Positions 7,717-15,156 of a stretch of DNA of 22,721 nucleotides are shown here, piece by piece. The DNA lies in contig JAAYJY010000221.1 in the NCBI GenBank assembly GCA_012522705.1, positions 1 through 22,721 of the forward strand. Direction: 5' to 3'. How positions within the stretch are numbered: position 1 is the stretch's first letter; each line of letters opens with the position of its first letter. The DNA is from Syntrophomonadaceae bacterium. GTDB lineage: Bacteria; Bacillota; Syntrophomonadia; Syntrophomonadales; Syntrophomonadaceae. Position numbers and translations under genes: made by a program. The notes under the pieces are model-generated. The model saw only the letters and a list, made by a program, of their open reading frames with translations. It was not told the DNA's origin and made no database searches.

Positions 7717-8694
7717 ATGGATGACAATAATACATATTTATTGTGGGGACCCGAGGCTTACCTGATCAATCAGAAGATCGATGGGATAGTAACTGGACTG
7801 GCGGCCGCCGGAGAGCCACCGGCGGTACTGAATATAGACGGCGATGAGACACCCCCGCAGGAATTGGGGCAGATATTGGACTTCAGTCCGCTTTTTGCCA
7901 TGACTAGGGCGGTGATCATCAGAAATCCGAACTGGCTGGGTAAATCACCCCGCGGTGCCAAAAAAACAGAAGGATACCGACAGGTTTTGGATGATTACTT
8001 CCAGCGGGACTACCCGGGGCAGGTTCTGATCCTGACCGCGCTGGAAAGTCACAGCACCAACCCGATCACCAAGTTGTTGCAGAAACAAGCCCGGGTTATC
8101 AATATCAAGCCATTGTCCGGCGCCGAGCTGGAGAAATGGTGTCGCCGGGAGCTGGAGAAGCGTCAGATCAGGGTTGCACCTGCAGCCTTGGCCAGGATAG
8201 CCGCCAGCGGGCAGGATATGTATTACCTGGAGAATATGTTTGAAAAGCTGGCCCTCATGCAACGGGAGGACGTATGGGGTGCGGCGGAAATCGATGAGCA
8301 TTTGGACAGCCGCCTGGAGATAAGTATTTTTAAACTCACCGATGCGCTGCTACTCCGTAATACCAAGGCTTCGCTGGAAACATTCCGCCAATTGACGGAA
8401 CAAGGGCAGCCCCATCTGGTGATACTGGCCATGATAATCCAACAGTTTGTTGCCCTGAGCAAGGTGAAGTTCTGTATCGATGCCGGCTACGACAAGGCTT
8501 CGATTGCTACGGCGACAGGATTGAAGGATTTCGTGGTGAGGAAGATGAGGGATACAGCTGCCAATTTTAGCAGCGGGGAGATACGTATGGTTTTTGAAAA
8601 ACTCTTGGAGGTGGATACCGCCTTCAAGACCGAAAACAAGGACCCTCGCCTGGTCATGGAAACCCTTCTGGTAGCCATCTGCAGCCGTGGATAA
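7717..8694 (+). CDS. holA: DNA polymerase III delta subunit
   Basis: Clamp-loader delta subunit, which opens the sliding clamp ring during replication. The 325 residues match the family length. The N-terminus YLLWGPEAYLINQKID is the degenerate Walker-A-like region (no true P-loop lysine) that delta subunits carry. The middle has the LTALESHSTNPITKLLQ region, and the C-terminal third is the helical collar domain (HLVILAMIIQQFVALSKVK). The ATG at 7717 is preceded by GAGGTGGG. The gene position, just before a convergent rpsT, is the same as for yqeN in B. subtilis. No symbol-defining catalytic site exists, so the call rests on the overall pattern and the location. Confidence 0.92.
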   Translation: MDDNNTYLLWGPEAYLINQKIDGIVTGLAAAGEPPAVLNIDGDETPPQELGQILDFSPLFAMTRAVIIRNPNWLGKSPRGAKKTEGYRQVLDDYFQRDYPGQVLILTALESHSTNPITKLLQKQARVINIKPLSGAELEKWCRRELEKRQIRVAPAALARIAASGQDMYYLENMFEKLALMQREDVWGAAEIDEHLDSRLEISIFKLTDALLLRNTKASLETFRQLTEQGQPHLVILAMIIQQFVALSKVKFCIDAGYDKASIATATGLKDFVVRKMRDTAANFSSGEIRMVFEKLLEVDTAFKTENKDPRLVMETLLVAICSRG

Positions 8695-8763
8695 GACAAA
8701 ACAATCGAATGTAGGAACAGACGAGTCAAAACCAGACGGTAACAACAGACTGTTCGAAAAACC

Positions 8764-8790
8764 AAAAAACCTGCTCGGCTGAGCAGGTTT
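8764..8790 (-). terminator. rpsT terminator
   Basis: A perfect 10-bp stem (8781-8790 with 8767-8776) and a 4-base loop is followed on the minus strand by six Us (8764-8769). It lies 12 bases past the rpsT stop. On the plus strand only three Us follow, so it would act weakly for holA. Confidence 0.88.
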
Positions 8791-8802
8791 CCGTGTGAAC
8801 TC

Positions 8803-9069
8803 CTATTTTGTCAATTCGTTGAGCTTCTTGGCCAGCCGCGACTTTTTACGGGCGGCGTTGTTTTTGTGCAAAATTCCCTTGGACACGCTTTTATCTATCA
8901 GGGAGGTTGCCTGCAACAGTTTTTCCCTGCTTGCATCCAGATCATCACCCGCCAAGGACAGCTCGAACCTCTTGATTCCACTCTTCAGAGCACTCTTGTA
9001 GGATTTGTTTCTGACCCTGGCCTTCTCTGCATTTCTGGCTCTCTTGGCAGGAGTCTTGCTTTTTGCCAC
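8803..9069 (-). CDS. rpsT: 30S ribosomal protein S20
   Basis: Primary 16S rRNA-binding protein of the small subunit. The 88-residue product is the normal length. It is strongly basic and mostly helical, with the typical start AKSKTPAKRARNAEKARVRNKS (quoted in part: AKSKTPAKRARNAEK) and the region GILHKNNAARKKSRL. Translation is taken from GTG at 9069: GGAGG (9077-9081) lies 7 bases upstream, and this start gives the canonical S20 N-terminus. The longer reading frame back to 9147 would add 26 unrelated residues and would overlap the promoter. The gene has its own promoter and terminator and is transcribed opposite to holA and spoIIP. Confidence 0.97.
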   Translation of the reverse strand: MAKSKTPAKRARNAEKARVRNKSYKSALKSGIKRFELSLAGDDLDASREKLLQATSLIDKSVSKGILHKNNAARKKSRLAKKLNELTK

Positions 9070-9106
9070 ACTTTCACCTCCTTGGATATTTAAAGCTAAC
9101 AGAGAT

Positions 9107-9135
9107 ACTATATCATTCGAGACTATTAATTGCAA
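9107..9135 (-). promoter_or_regulatory. rpsT promoter (sigma-A type)
   Basis: On the minus strand TTGCAA (9130-9135), 17 bases, TATAGT (9107-9112). The start point would be near 9100, giving a leader of about 30 bases that contains the GGAGG site of rpsT. Confidence 0.65.
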
Positions 9136-9265
9136 TGCTTGGGGCATAGCTTTTTTGGGCGGGAGAGATACTAATCAAAGATTGTTCTGCACTTGTCCCA
9201 CTTCGGTGTTCTATTTTCGGTCGGCTGGAATAGAATTAAACAGCCCTGGCAGCGAGGTGAGAACA

Positions 9266-10309
9266 ATGAGAAGACGAAGTCTCCTATCTTTTCTTAAAGG
9301 TATTTTGTTTATTCAGATATTTTTGGTAGTTATAATAATCGGTTTGACAATGGACGTCAACCGCAAATATACGGAAGGCATGCAGTTTCTGAGCATGGAG
9401 CGCATACTATGGCCTTTTTCGGGGGTGCAGATTACGGAAAGACAAGCTGAACTGCTGCTGCAGGAAAATAATGCTCTGCTGGCCGGAGTCGACAATGTTC
9501 CCCGCAATATACTGGACGATGGATACACCACTTCCGCCACCCCGGAAAATATGCTGGGTGCACACATACAAGCTCTGGCGTTCGCGGAGCACCCCCAGGC
9601 TGATGGTGCCGGCGATCCGGAAGAAGATCTAAGCCCGCCGCAGGGAGAGACTGAACCAGTTGAGGAAACGGCCGTGCTTGATCCTGAAGCATTGGCACGT
9701 TTGCAAAAAGGCCAGGTTTTCTTATATTGCACCCACGGCGGCGAAACCTACATCCCAAATAGCGGCCAAGCGCGTTTGGATGGTAAACGCGGCCTGATCA
9801 ACCAGGTGGCCGCCACCCTGGAGACATCAATCCAGGAAACCGGGTTGTCGGCCCAGTTCATAGATACCCTTCATGATGTAGATTACAACAAGAGTTATAC
9901 CGAGTCTCGCCAGACGGTAACCAAGATAGTAAATGCCAATAAGAATATTATTGGCATTTTCGATATTCACCGTGACAGTATACCTGGGGAAGGCAAGGCG
10001 TCAACGGTAACCGTCGGTGGCAAGCAGTGTGCCCGTATCCTGATCGTGGTAGGGACCGACGAACGCAAGCCGCATCCTCATTGGAAGGATAATTACGCCT
10101 TCGCCGCCCATATCTACGAGGTGGGGGAGAAGATGTATCAAGGGCTGGTCAAAGGAGTGGTCGCCAAATCCGGAACCTACACCCAGGAATACCATCCCCG
10201 GGCTTTGTTGTTGGAATTCGGCAGTGATTCCAACAACCTGGACCAAGTTAGCCGGAGTGCGCAATTGTTCTCGGAAATATTGGTGGAGGTATTAAAGGAG
10301 GCCGACTAG
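9266..10309 (+). CDS. spoIIP: Stage II sporulation protein P (septal peptidoglycan hydrolase)
   Basis: Membrane-anchored amidase/endopeptidase of the SpoIIDMP engulfment complex, active when the mother cell engulfs the forespore. From ATG 9266 (after GCGAGGTGAG) the protein has 347 residues. It has a membrane anchor at 10-29, a Pro/Glu-rich linker around 105-140, and the SpoIIP amidase domain from about 149. Likely metal or catalytic residues are H157 and E160 in CTHGGET, H235 in DIHRD and E317 in LLLEFGSDSN. In many relatives the first motif reads YHTH; here it reads YCTH (C155). The partner gpr, normally just upstream, is absent. A longer reading frame to 9005 would run into rpsT and is rejected. 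The stop is 2 bases before the next gene, so the two are coupled. Confidence 0.93.
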   Translation: MRRRSLLSFLKGILFIQIFLVVIIIGLTMDVNRKYTEGMQFLSMERILWPFSGVQITERQAELLLQENNALLAGVDNVPRNILDDGYTTSATPENMLGAHIQALAFAEHPQADGAGDPEEDLSPPQGETEPVEETAVLDPEALARLQKGQVFLYCTHGGETYIPNSGQARLDGKRGLINQVAATLETSIQETGLSAQFIDTLHDVDYNKSYTESRQTVTKIVNANKNIIGIFDIHRDSIPGEGKASTVTVGGKQCARILIVVGTDERKPHPHWKDNYAFAAHIYEVGEKMYQGLVKGVVAKSGTYTQEYHPRALLLEFGSDSNNLDQVSRSAQLFSEILVEVLKEAD

Positions 10310-10311
10310 AT

Positions 10312-10611
10312 ATGCGGGTGAGGTGGGGCCAAATCTCATTAGTCCTGGTAGTGGTGGTCCTGGTTGGGTTGGGCCTGACCCAGTCCGCCCGAGGCATAAA
10401 CAGCTTAACCTTGGCCCAGCCGCCGCCAGTGATGGTACAAATTGCTGATGATGTCATTACCGTGCAGGCTCTGGGCGAAAGCTGCCAAATAAACAAACAA
10501 ACCGTGGCGGAAACGGAGCAGATGCTCGGTGAAAATCTGCAGAGGCAGGTCTGGAAGGCGGCGGTACGGCTAGGACAAGCTTGGTCCAAGTTCGTTGGTC
10601 TGGCCTACTGA
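10312..10611 (+). CDS. Small membrane-anchored protein of unknown function, downstream of spoIIP
   Basis: I do not recognise this 99-residue protein. Residues 8-23 are very hydrophobic (SLVLVVVVLVGLGL) behind two arginines, so it is probably a signal anchor or cleavable signal, with the rest outside the membrane. The remainder includes ALGESCQINKQTV with a single cysteine and a helical C-terminus. It begins 2 bases after the spoIIP stop; the SD-like GGAGG lies within the spoIIP end, so translation is likely coupled. In B. subtilis the small gene yqxA holds the same position, but I see no convincing similarity. Its place suggests co-expression in sporulation. It ends just before a good terminator. 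Confidence 0.7.
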   Translation: MRVRWGQISLVLVVVVLVGLGLTQSARGINSLTLAQPPPVMVQIADDVITVQALGESCQINKQTVAETEQMLGENLQRQVWKAAVRLGQAWSKFVGLAY

Positions 10612-10634
10612 ATGCAGTCCAACCGTAGCCCCAT

Positions 10635-10667
10635 TCGACCGGTAAGCCGGTCGATTTTTATTTTTTA
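10635..10667 (+). terminator. Terminator of the spoIIP transcript
   Basis: An 8-bp perfect stem (10635-10642 with 10647-10654), GC-rich with loop TAAG, is followed by TTTTTATTTTTT. The U-run overlaps the last codons of the convergent small membrane gene. In the minus direction there is no U-run, so it serves the plus strand. Confidence 0.88.
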
Positions 10668-10906
10668 CGTTCTTTTATGAGCTGATACACGATCAGGACC
10701 AGGAAGACCAGGGTGCCGGCCAGTTTCAACAGTGAGCCGACGGCTGGGTTCCAATTGGAATAAACAAGACCGCCATAGTATGACAGCAATCCGAGGCCGA
10801 CTACCAATTGCTGGCCTGAGCTTTCCTTAAACTGAGGCCAGTTGAGCCAGATATAAGAACCCACTAGGACTGCTGGCAGCAAGAAAGTCAGTACGAAGTC
10901 GCTCAT
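10658..10906 (-). CDS. Small three-helix membrane protein, unknown function
   Basis: An 82-residue hydrophobic protein that I cannot assign to a family. It has three likely membrane helices (about residues 3-22, 33-50 and 55-77) and a basic end, KERKK. The ATG at 10906 is preceded by AAAGGG at a workable distance. A longer frame to 11305 exists but runs antisense through lepA and is not credible. A candidate promoter lies at 10936-10964, directly back to back with that of lepA. The gene is on the opposite strand to its neighbours and converges on the spoIIP terminator. The composition and the separate promoter favour a real gene over a chance frame, but this is not certain. Confidence 0.6.
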   Translation of the reverse strand: MSDFVLTFLLPAVLVGSYIWLNWPQFKESSGQQLVVGLGLLSYYGGLVYSNWNPAVGSLLKLAGTLVFLVLIVYQLIKERKK

Positions 10907-10935
10907 TTCATCAACCCTTTCAGTATCTTCAAACC

Positions 10936-10964
10936 ATGATAGCAAAATACCGATCAAATGAAAA
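10936..10964 (-). promoter_or_regulatory. Candidate promoter of the small membrane gene
   Basis: On the minus strand TTTTCA (10959-10964), 17 bases, TATCAT (10936-10941). TGC immediately precedes the -10, an extended -10 feature. It would give a leader of roughly 25 bases. Confidence 0.45.
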
Positions 10965-10983
10965 ATCCCCCGCAATCGGTTGA

Positions 10984-11013
10984 TTGTAGACGGTGCTTTC
11001 GATAGGGTATAAT
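10984..11013 (+). promoter_or_regulatory. lepA-hemW promoter (sigma-A type)
   Basis: TTGTAG (10984-10989), 18 bases, then a perfect TATAAT (11008-11013). Transcription would begin near 11020. The in-frame ATG at 11012 overlaps the -10 element and cannot be the lepA start if this promoter is used. Confidence 0.6.
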
Positions 11014-11046
11014 GAAGGGCGTTACAATGGACTATAGGAACCTGAT

Positions 11047-11051
11047 GGAGG
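11047..11051 (+). promoter_or_regulatory. Ribosome binding site that sets the lepA start at TTG
   Basis: GGAGG is followed after 8 bases by TTG at 11060. That start gives a protein beginning at the family's conserved IRNFSIIAHIDHGK region. The ATG codons at 11027 and 11045 have weaker sites and would add 5-11 residues. Confidence 0.6.
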
Positions 11052-11059
11052 CTGTGTAT

Positions 11060-12868
11060 TTGCAGAACAGGATTAGAAATTTCAGTATCATTGCCCATAT
11101 CGACCACGGTAAATCTACTCTGGCCGACCGCTTGTTGCAGGTTACCGGGGCTTTGAGTGCCCGGGAGATGCGGGAACAGTTTCTGGACAAGATGGACCTG
11201 GAGCGGGAAAAGGGTATAACCATTAAATTGCAGCCCGTCCGCCTCAACTACACGGCCCGAAACGGGCAAACCTATATACTTAATCTGATCGATACCCCCG
11301 GGCATGTCGATTTTGCCTATGAGGTATCCCGGAGCCTGGCCGCCTGCGAAGGCGCGCTGCTGGTGGTGGATGCTTCACAGGGCATAGAAGCCCAAACCCT
11401 GGCCAATGTCTATATGGCCATGGATATGGACATGGAGATAATTGGGGTGGTCAACAAGATAGACTTGCCGGGAGCTGAGCCGGAAGTAGTCAAGCAGGAG
11501 ATGGAAAATGTACTGGGACTGGACCAGACTGAGATCATACCCATCTCGGCCAAACTGGGCGTCGGGATCGAGGATGTCCTGGAGGCCATCGTGGAAAAGA
11601 TACCGCCCCCCAAGGGTGATCCAGTGGGGGCTCTGCGGGCTTTGATATTCGATTCTTATTTTGATTCCTACAAAGGAGCCATATCTTACATCCGCATTGA
11701 TTCGGGGGAATTGCACAAGGGCGACATGATCCGGATGATGTCCAGCGGCAAGGATTTCGAAGTGACCGAAATAGGTGTGCTATCGCCCTTCATGACTACA
11801 GTTGGAAGTCTGAAGGCCGGGGAGGTAGGCTATCTGGCCGCTGCCATCAAGAATGTGGCCGACACCAAGGTGGGCGATACCATTACCAGTTCCGAGAGAC
11901 CAGCCCGCCAGCCCCTGGAAGGTTATCAGGAGGTCAAACCGGTAGTCTTTTGCGGTATTTATCCGCTGGAAAATAACGATTATGAGCGGTTGCGCGATGC
12001 CCTGGAGAAATTGAAGCTGAATGATTCGTCCCTGGTATATGAGCCTGAGTCCTCTGATGCATTGGGATTGGGGTTCAGGTGCGGTTTTCTGGGATTACTG
12101 CATTTGGAAATCGTCAAAGAGAGGTTGGAGCGAGAATATGACCTTACCTTGATGGCTACCGCTCCCAGCGTTATCTATCGCTTAATTTTAACCGACGGAA
12201 CCGAGCTATGGGTCCGCAATCCCAGCCGCTGGCCGGATCCCCAGCGAATTGACCGGGTAATGGAGCCCTATGTTAAGGCTTTCATAATGGTCCCCAATGA
12301 TTATGTGGGCACGGTGATGGAACTATGCCAGGAGAAAAGGGGGCAATTCATAAACATGGAATACCTCACTCCCCACCGGGTGGTGATAAGTTACAGTCTC
12401 CCACTGGCAGAAATACTGGTGGACTTTTTTGACGGTTTGAAATCAAGAACTAGAGGATACGCGTCCCTGGATTATGATATGCGCGGCTATGAGGTTTCCG
12501 ATCTGGTGAAATTGGATATCATGCTGAATGGCGAAACAGTTGACGCTTTGAGCACTATCTGTCATAAGGATAAGGCCTACTACCGGGCCCGAACTCTGGT
12601 GTACAGGCTGCGCCGGATTATACCCCGGCAGCTTTACGAGGTTGCCATCCAAGCCTCTATAGGCAACCGGGTTATTGCGCGGGAGTCTGTGAAAGCCATG
12701 CGCAAGGATGTATTGGCCAAATGCTATGGCGGGGACATAACCCGTAAGAAAAAACTTCTGGAGAAACAAAAGGAAGGCAAAAGACGAATGAAACAGATCG
12801 GCCGGGTGGAAGTCCCCCGAGATGCTTTCATGTCAGTAATGGAAATAGATAGTGAAAAGAAATCCTGA
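11060..12868 (+). CDS. lepA: Elongation factor 4 (LepA), ribosomal GTPase
   Basis: Translational GTPase that acts on the ribosome, described as promoting back-translocation or helping initiation and 30S assembly. From the TTG at 11060 it has 602 residues, the usual size. The G1 motif AHIDHGKST, switch EKGIT, DTPGHVDF and NKIDLP form the GTPase domain. Domains II, III and V follow, and the LepA-specific C-terminus GGDITRKKKLLEKQKEGK is present in full, which separates it from EF-G. The start is inferred (see the RBS at 11047); alternatives are ATG 11027 or 11045. Its last 17 bases overlap the GTG start of hemW, so the pair is one transcript, as in B. subtilis. Confidence 0.96.
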   Translation: MQNRIRNFSIIAHIDHGKSTLADRLLQVTGALSAREMREQFLDKMDLEREKGITIKLQPVRLNYTARNGQTYILNLIDTPGHVDFAYEVSRSLAACEGALLVVDASQGIEAQTLANVYMAMDMDMEIIGVVNKIDLPGAEPEVVKQEMENVLGLDQTEIIPISAKLGVGIEDVLEAIVEKIPPPKGDPVGALRALIFDSYFDSYKGAISYIRIDSGELHKGDMIRMMSSGKDFEVTEIGVLSPFMTTVGSLKAGEVGYLAAAIKNVADTKVGDTITSSERPARQPLEGYQEVKPVVFCGIYPLENNDYERLRDALEKLKLNDSSLVYEPESSDALGLGFRCGFLGLLHLEIVKERLEREYDLTLMATAPSVIYRLILTDGTELWVRNPSRWPDPQRIDRVMEPYVKAFIMVPNDYVGTVMELCQEKRGQFINMEYLTPHRVVISYSLPLAEILVDFFDGLKSRTRGYASLDYDMRGYEVSDLVKLDIMLNGETVDALSTICHKDKAYYRARTLVYRLRRIIPRQLYEVAIQASIGNRVIARESVKAMRKDVLAKCYGGDITRKKKLLEKQKEGKRRMKQIGRVEVPRDAFMSVMEIDSEKKS

Positions 12869-14003
12869 TTCCATGGGGATATATTTACATATTCCTTTTT
12901 GCCAGAGGAAGTGCAGCTACTGCGATTTCTACTCCCTATCCGGGGCCAATACTGAACTTTACGACCAATATACCGACTGCCTGATCAGGGAACTGACGTT
13001 GCGGACTGCCGAATATCGACTCCCCTTGATCAGCATCTACTTCGGCGGGGGCACCCCCAGCCTTCTTGCTCCTCAGCATATAGAAAGAATATTGGATACC
13101 ATATGTAAGCTATACCTGCCCCAAGGTGATCCGGAGATCACCTTAGAGGTCAATCCGGCCACCATCAGTCGGCAGGGGTTGGAAGACCTACGCCAGGCTG
13201 GGGTCAATCGCTTGTCTATAGGAGTACAAAGTTTTGTCGATAGGGAACTGCACCTCCTGGGCCGGATGCACGACAGCCAGCAGGCCGGCCAGTGCATTGA
13301 GTGGTCACATCAAGCCGGCTTTGATAATATCAGTTTAGATTTGATTTATGGGATACCGGCTCAAAATAAGGAAGACTGGCGGGGCAACTTGCTCCAAGCG
13401 GTTGATTATGGTCCCCAGCACATCTCGACCTATCTGCTGCAATTGGAACCCCACGTGCCGTTGGCCCGCCGGATCACATCTGGGACCCTGGCAATGTTGA
13501 CCGATGACGAGGAGGCCGACCTGTATGATTTGGCCCGTGAGTGTCTGCGGGAAGCCGATTACCTTCACTATGAGTTGTCCAATTTTGCCCGCCCGGGCTT
13601 TAAATGCCGGCATAACATTGGATACTGGAGTGTAGGTGCTTATTTGGGGGTTGGGGCAGGGGCGGTCAGTTACGACGGGCGGCAGCGCCGTCTCAATATC
13701 CCGGACCTGGAGGCCTACCTGACGGCGCTGTCGAAAAATATCCCGCTGCCCCAGCAGATACTGGAAACCATGGGTCGCCGGCAGCAGCTGGCGGAGGCTT
13801 TGGTGATGGGTTTGCGGTTGGTAGAGGGGATCGACCGGGACACCCTTGGCGGTCGATTTGGAATTGAGAACTGGGCTGATTTTCAACCGATCATCGACCA
13901 CATGGTATCCGAGGGACTGTTAATGGTGGATCATAACCGCGTCTATCTGTCCCCCGGGGCTTATTTCATCTCCAATGCCGTTCTGAGCGAGTTTTTGGAA
14001 TAA
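12852..14003 (+). CDS. hemW: Radical SAM heme chaperone HemW (HemN-like)
   Basis: Radical S-adenosylmethionine protein, formerly annotated as oxygen-independent coproporphyrinogen III oxidase and now viewed as a heme-binding chaperone for heme insertion. The 383 residues begin with the cluster motif CQRKCSYC (C17, C21, C24). The fourth cysteine found in true HemN is missing (CDF follows). The HNxxYW motif, HNIGYW, starts at residue 254 and fits HemW. SAM-binding GGGTPS and the HemW C-terminal winged-helix region are present. The GTG at 12852 overlaps lepA; ATG 12873 is an alternative that would begin directly at MGIYLHIPFC. Neither has a strong ribosome binding site, so translation is probably coupled to lepA. 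Confidence 0.93.
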   Translation: MKRNPDSMGIYLHIPFCQRKCSYCDFYSLSGANTELYDQYTDCLIRELTLRTAEYRLPLISIYFGGGTPSLLAPQHIERILDTICKLYLPQGDPEITLEVNPATISRQGLEDLRQAGVNRLSIGVQSFVDRELHLLGRMHDSQQAGQCIEWSHQAGFDNISLDLIYGIPAQNKEDWRGNLLQAVDYGPQHISTYLLQLEPHVPLARRITSGTLAMLTDDEEADLYDLARECLREADYLHYELSNFARPGFKCRHNIGYWSVGAYLGVGAGAVSYDGRQRRLNIPDLEAYLTALSKNIPLPQQILETMGRRQQLAEALVMGLRLVEGIDRDTLGGRFGIENWADFQPIIDHMVSEGLLMVDHNRVYLSPGAYFISNAVLSEFLE

Positions 14004-14012
14004 CACTATGGC

Positions 14013-14041
14013 TTGACAAGCGCCAAGGCAAATGATATTTT
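14013..14041 (+). promoter_or_regulatory. Heat-shock operon promoter (sigma-A type)
   Basis: A perfect TTGACA (14013-14018), 17 bases, then TATTTT (14036-14041). The start would be near 14048, so the CIRCE operator at 14055 lies at the very beginning of the transcript, where HrcA binding blocks initiation or elongation. Confidence 0.75.
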
Positions 14042-14054
14042 TTAAGAAACTAGT

Positions 14055-14081
14055 TTAGCACTCGAGACGGGAGAGTGCTAA
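14055..14081 (+). promoter_or_regulatory. CIRCE operator (HrcA binding site)
   Basis: TTAGCACTC, 9-base spacer, GAGTGCTAA: an exact match to the CIRCE consensus on both arms. It is located between the promoter and hrcA, and controls the whole hrcA-chaperonin-grpE-dnaK-dnaJ operon by autogenous repression. Confidence 0.98.
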
Positions 14082-14097
14082 CAGATTGGGCGAGATC

Positions 14098-15126
14098 ATG
14101 TCATTAACAGATAGACAGAGACGGATACTGGAATCGATAATAAAGGACTATGTCTCCACGGCTGAGCCGGTGGGCTCTAGGGCGGTGGTCAAAAAGCATG
14201 GTCTTAAAATAAGTGCTGCCACTGTCAGGAACGAGATGGCTGACCTGGAAGAGATGGGGTACCTGGAGCAGCCGCATACTTCGGCCGGAAGGATTCCATC
14301 CGAAAAAGGATTTCGTTTTTACGTGGACTTCATGATGGAAAATGAAACCCCTAGCGATGAACAGATGGTTCAGCTCCATCAGGCCCTGGAAGACCGGATG
14401 GAGGACTGGAGCGATGTGGTTCAACGGGTGGGACAGTTCTTATCCCAGGTTACTAATTATGCCTCGTTCATTATCGTACCAACGGTAAAACTGAGCCAGT
14501 TTCACAGCCTGCAGATAATCCCCATGCAAGAGGACCAGGCGATCGTGCTGGTAGTGACCGATATCGGTATAATCCTGCACCGCCGTATAACCATTCCGCT
14601 GTCCATGCATCCCGAAGAACTGAAACTCATAGGCGATCTGTTCAACCGGGCTTTGCGGGGAAAGAACCTTCATGAGATAAAAAGCGGCGACCTGATGGCC
14701 CTTCGCGACGAGATCAAGACCCGGCGCAAGGTTATCGATGAAGCTCTGGAGGCTATAGATACTTTGCTGGATCCCCAGGAGGACCGGGTCGTGATCACCG
14801 GTGCTCTGAATATAATCAAAGAACCGGAATTCAAGGATCTGGATAAACTGCGTAGGGTACTGACCATATTTGAAGAGGATGACCAAATCAAAGATATAGT
14901 ACCGGACCACATCGGCGAGGAAGTTGCTATCCGGATTGGTCAGGAGAACAAATTGGAGGATATCAAGGAGATGAGCCTGGTCTTTGCTGGTTATAAAACT
15001 ACCGGGGAGATGGGCAAGATGGGAGTAATCGGTCCGGTGCGGATGGAGTATTGGAAGGCGGCCGGCACAGTGGAATCAGTTGGTCTTATTATCGATGAGA
15101 TCCTGGAGCGCCGGGGATTGAAGTAG
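14098..15126 (+). CDS. hrcA: Heat-inducible transcription repressor HrcA
   Basis: Repressor of class I heat-shock genes. It binds CIRCE, and in studied species its activity depends on the GroE chaperonin. The 342 residues start with the winged-helix DNA-binding domain (LTDRQRRILESIIKDYV, TAEPVGSRAVVKKHG, SAATVRNEMADLEEMGYLEQPHTSAGRIPS, quoted in pieces), followed by the dimerisation and inserted domains and a C-terminus with GEMGKMGVIGPVRMEY. The ATG at 14098 is 17 bases after CIRCE; a TTG at 14086 is possible but has no ribosome binding site. It is the first gene of its operon. Whether the neighbouring group III chaperonin modulates it in place of GroEL is an open inference. Confidence 0.97.
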   Translation: MSLTDRQRRILESIIKDYVSTAEPVGSRAVVKKHGLKISAATVRNEMADLEEMGYLEQPHTSAGRIPSEKGFRFYVDFMMENETPSDEQMVQLHQALEDRMEDWSDVVQRVGQFLSQVTNYASFIIVPTVKLSQFHSLQIIPMQEDQAIVLVVTDIGIILHRRITIPLSMHPEELKLIGDLFNRALRGKNLHEIKSGDLMALRDEIKTRRKVIDEALEAIDTLLDPQEDRVVITGALNIIKEPEFKDLDKLRRVLTIFEEDDQIKDIVPDHIGEEVAIRIGQENKLEDIKEMSLVFAGYKTTGEMGKMGVIGPVRMEYWKAAGTVESVGLIIDEILERRGLK

Positions 15127-15156
15127 AAGCCTTGCAACCATCTAAAAGGAGACAGC

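Noticed and set aside
9145..9175. Possible sporulation-sigma (sigma-F-like) promoter before spoIIP, GCATA with a GGGAGAG stretch downstream
   Set aside because: The -10 half does not match the consensus at the key positions and the spacing is wrong, so I cannot support it.
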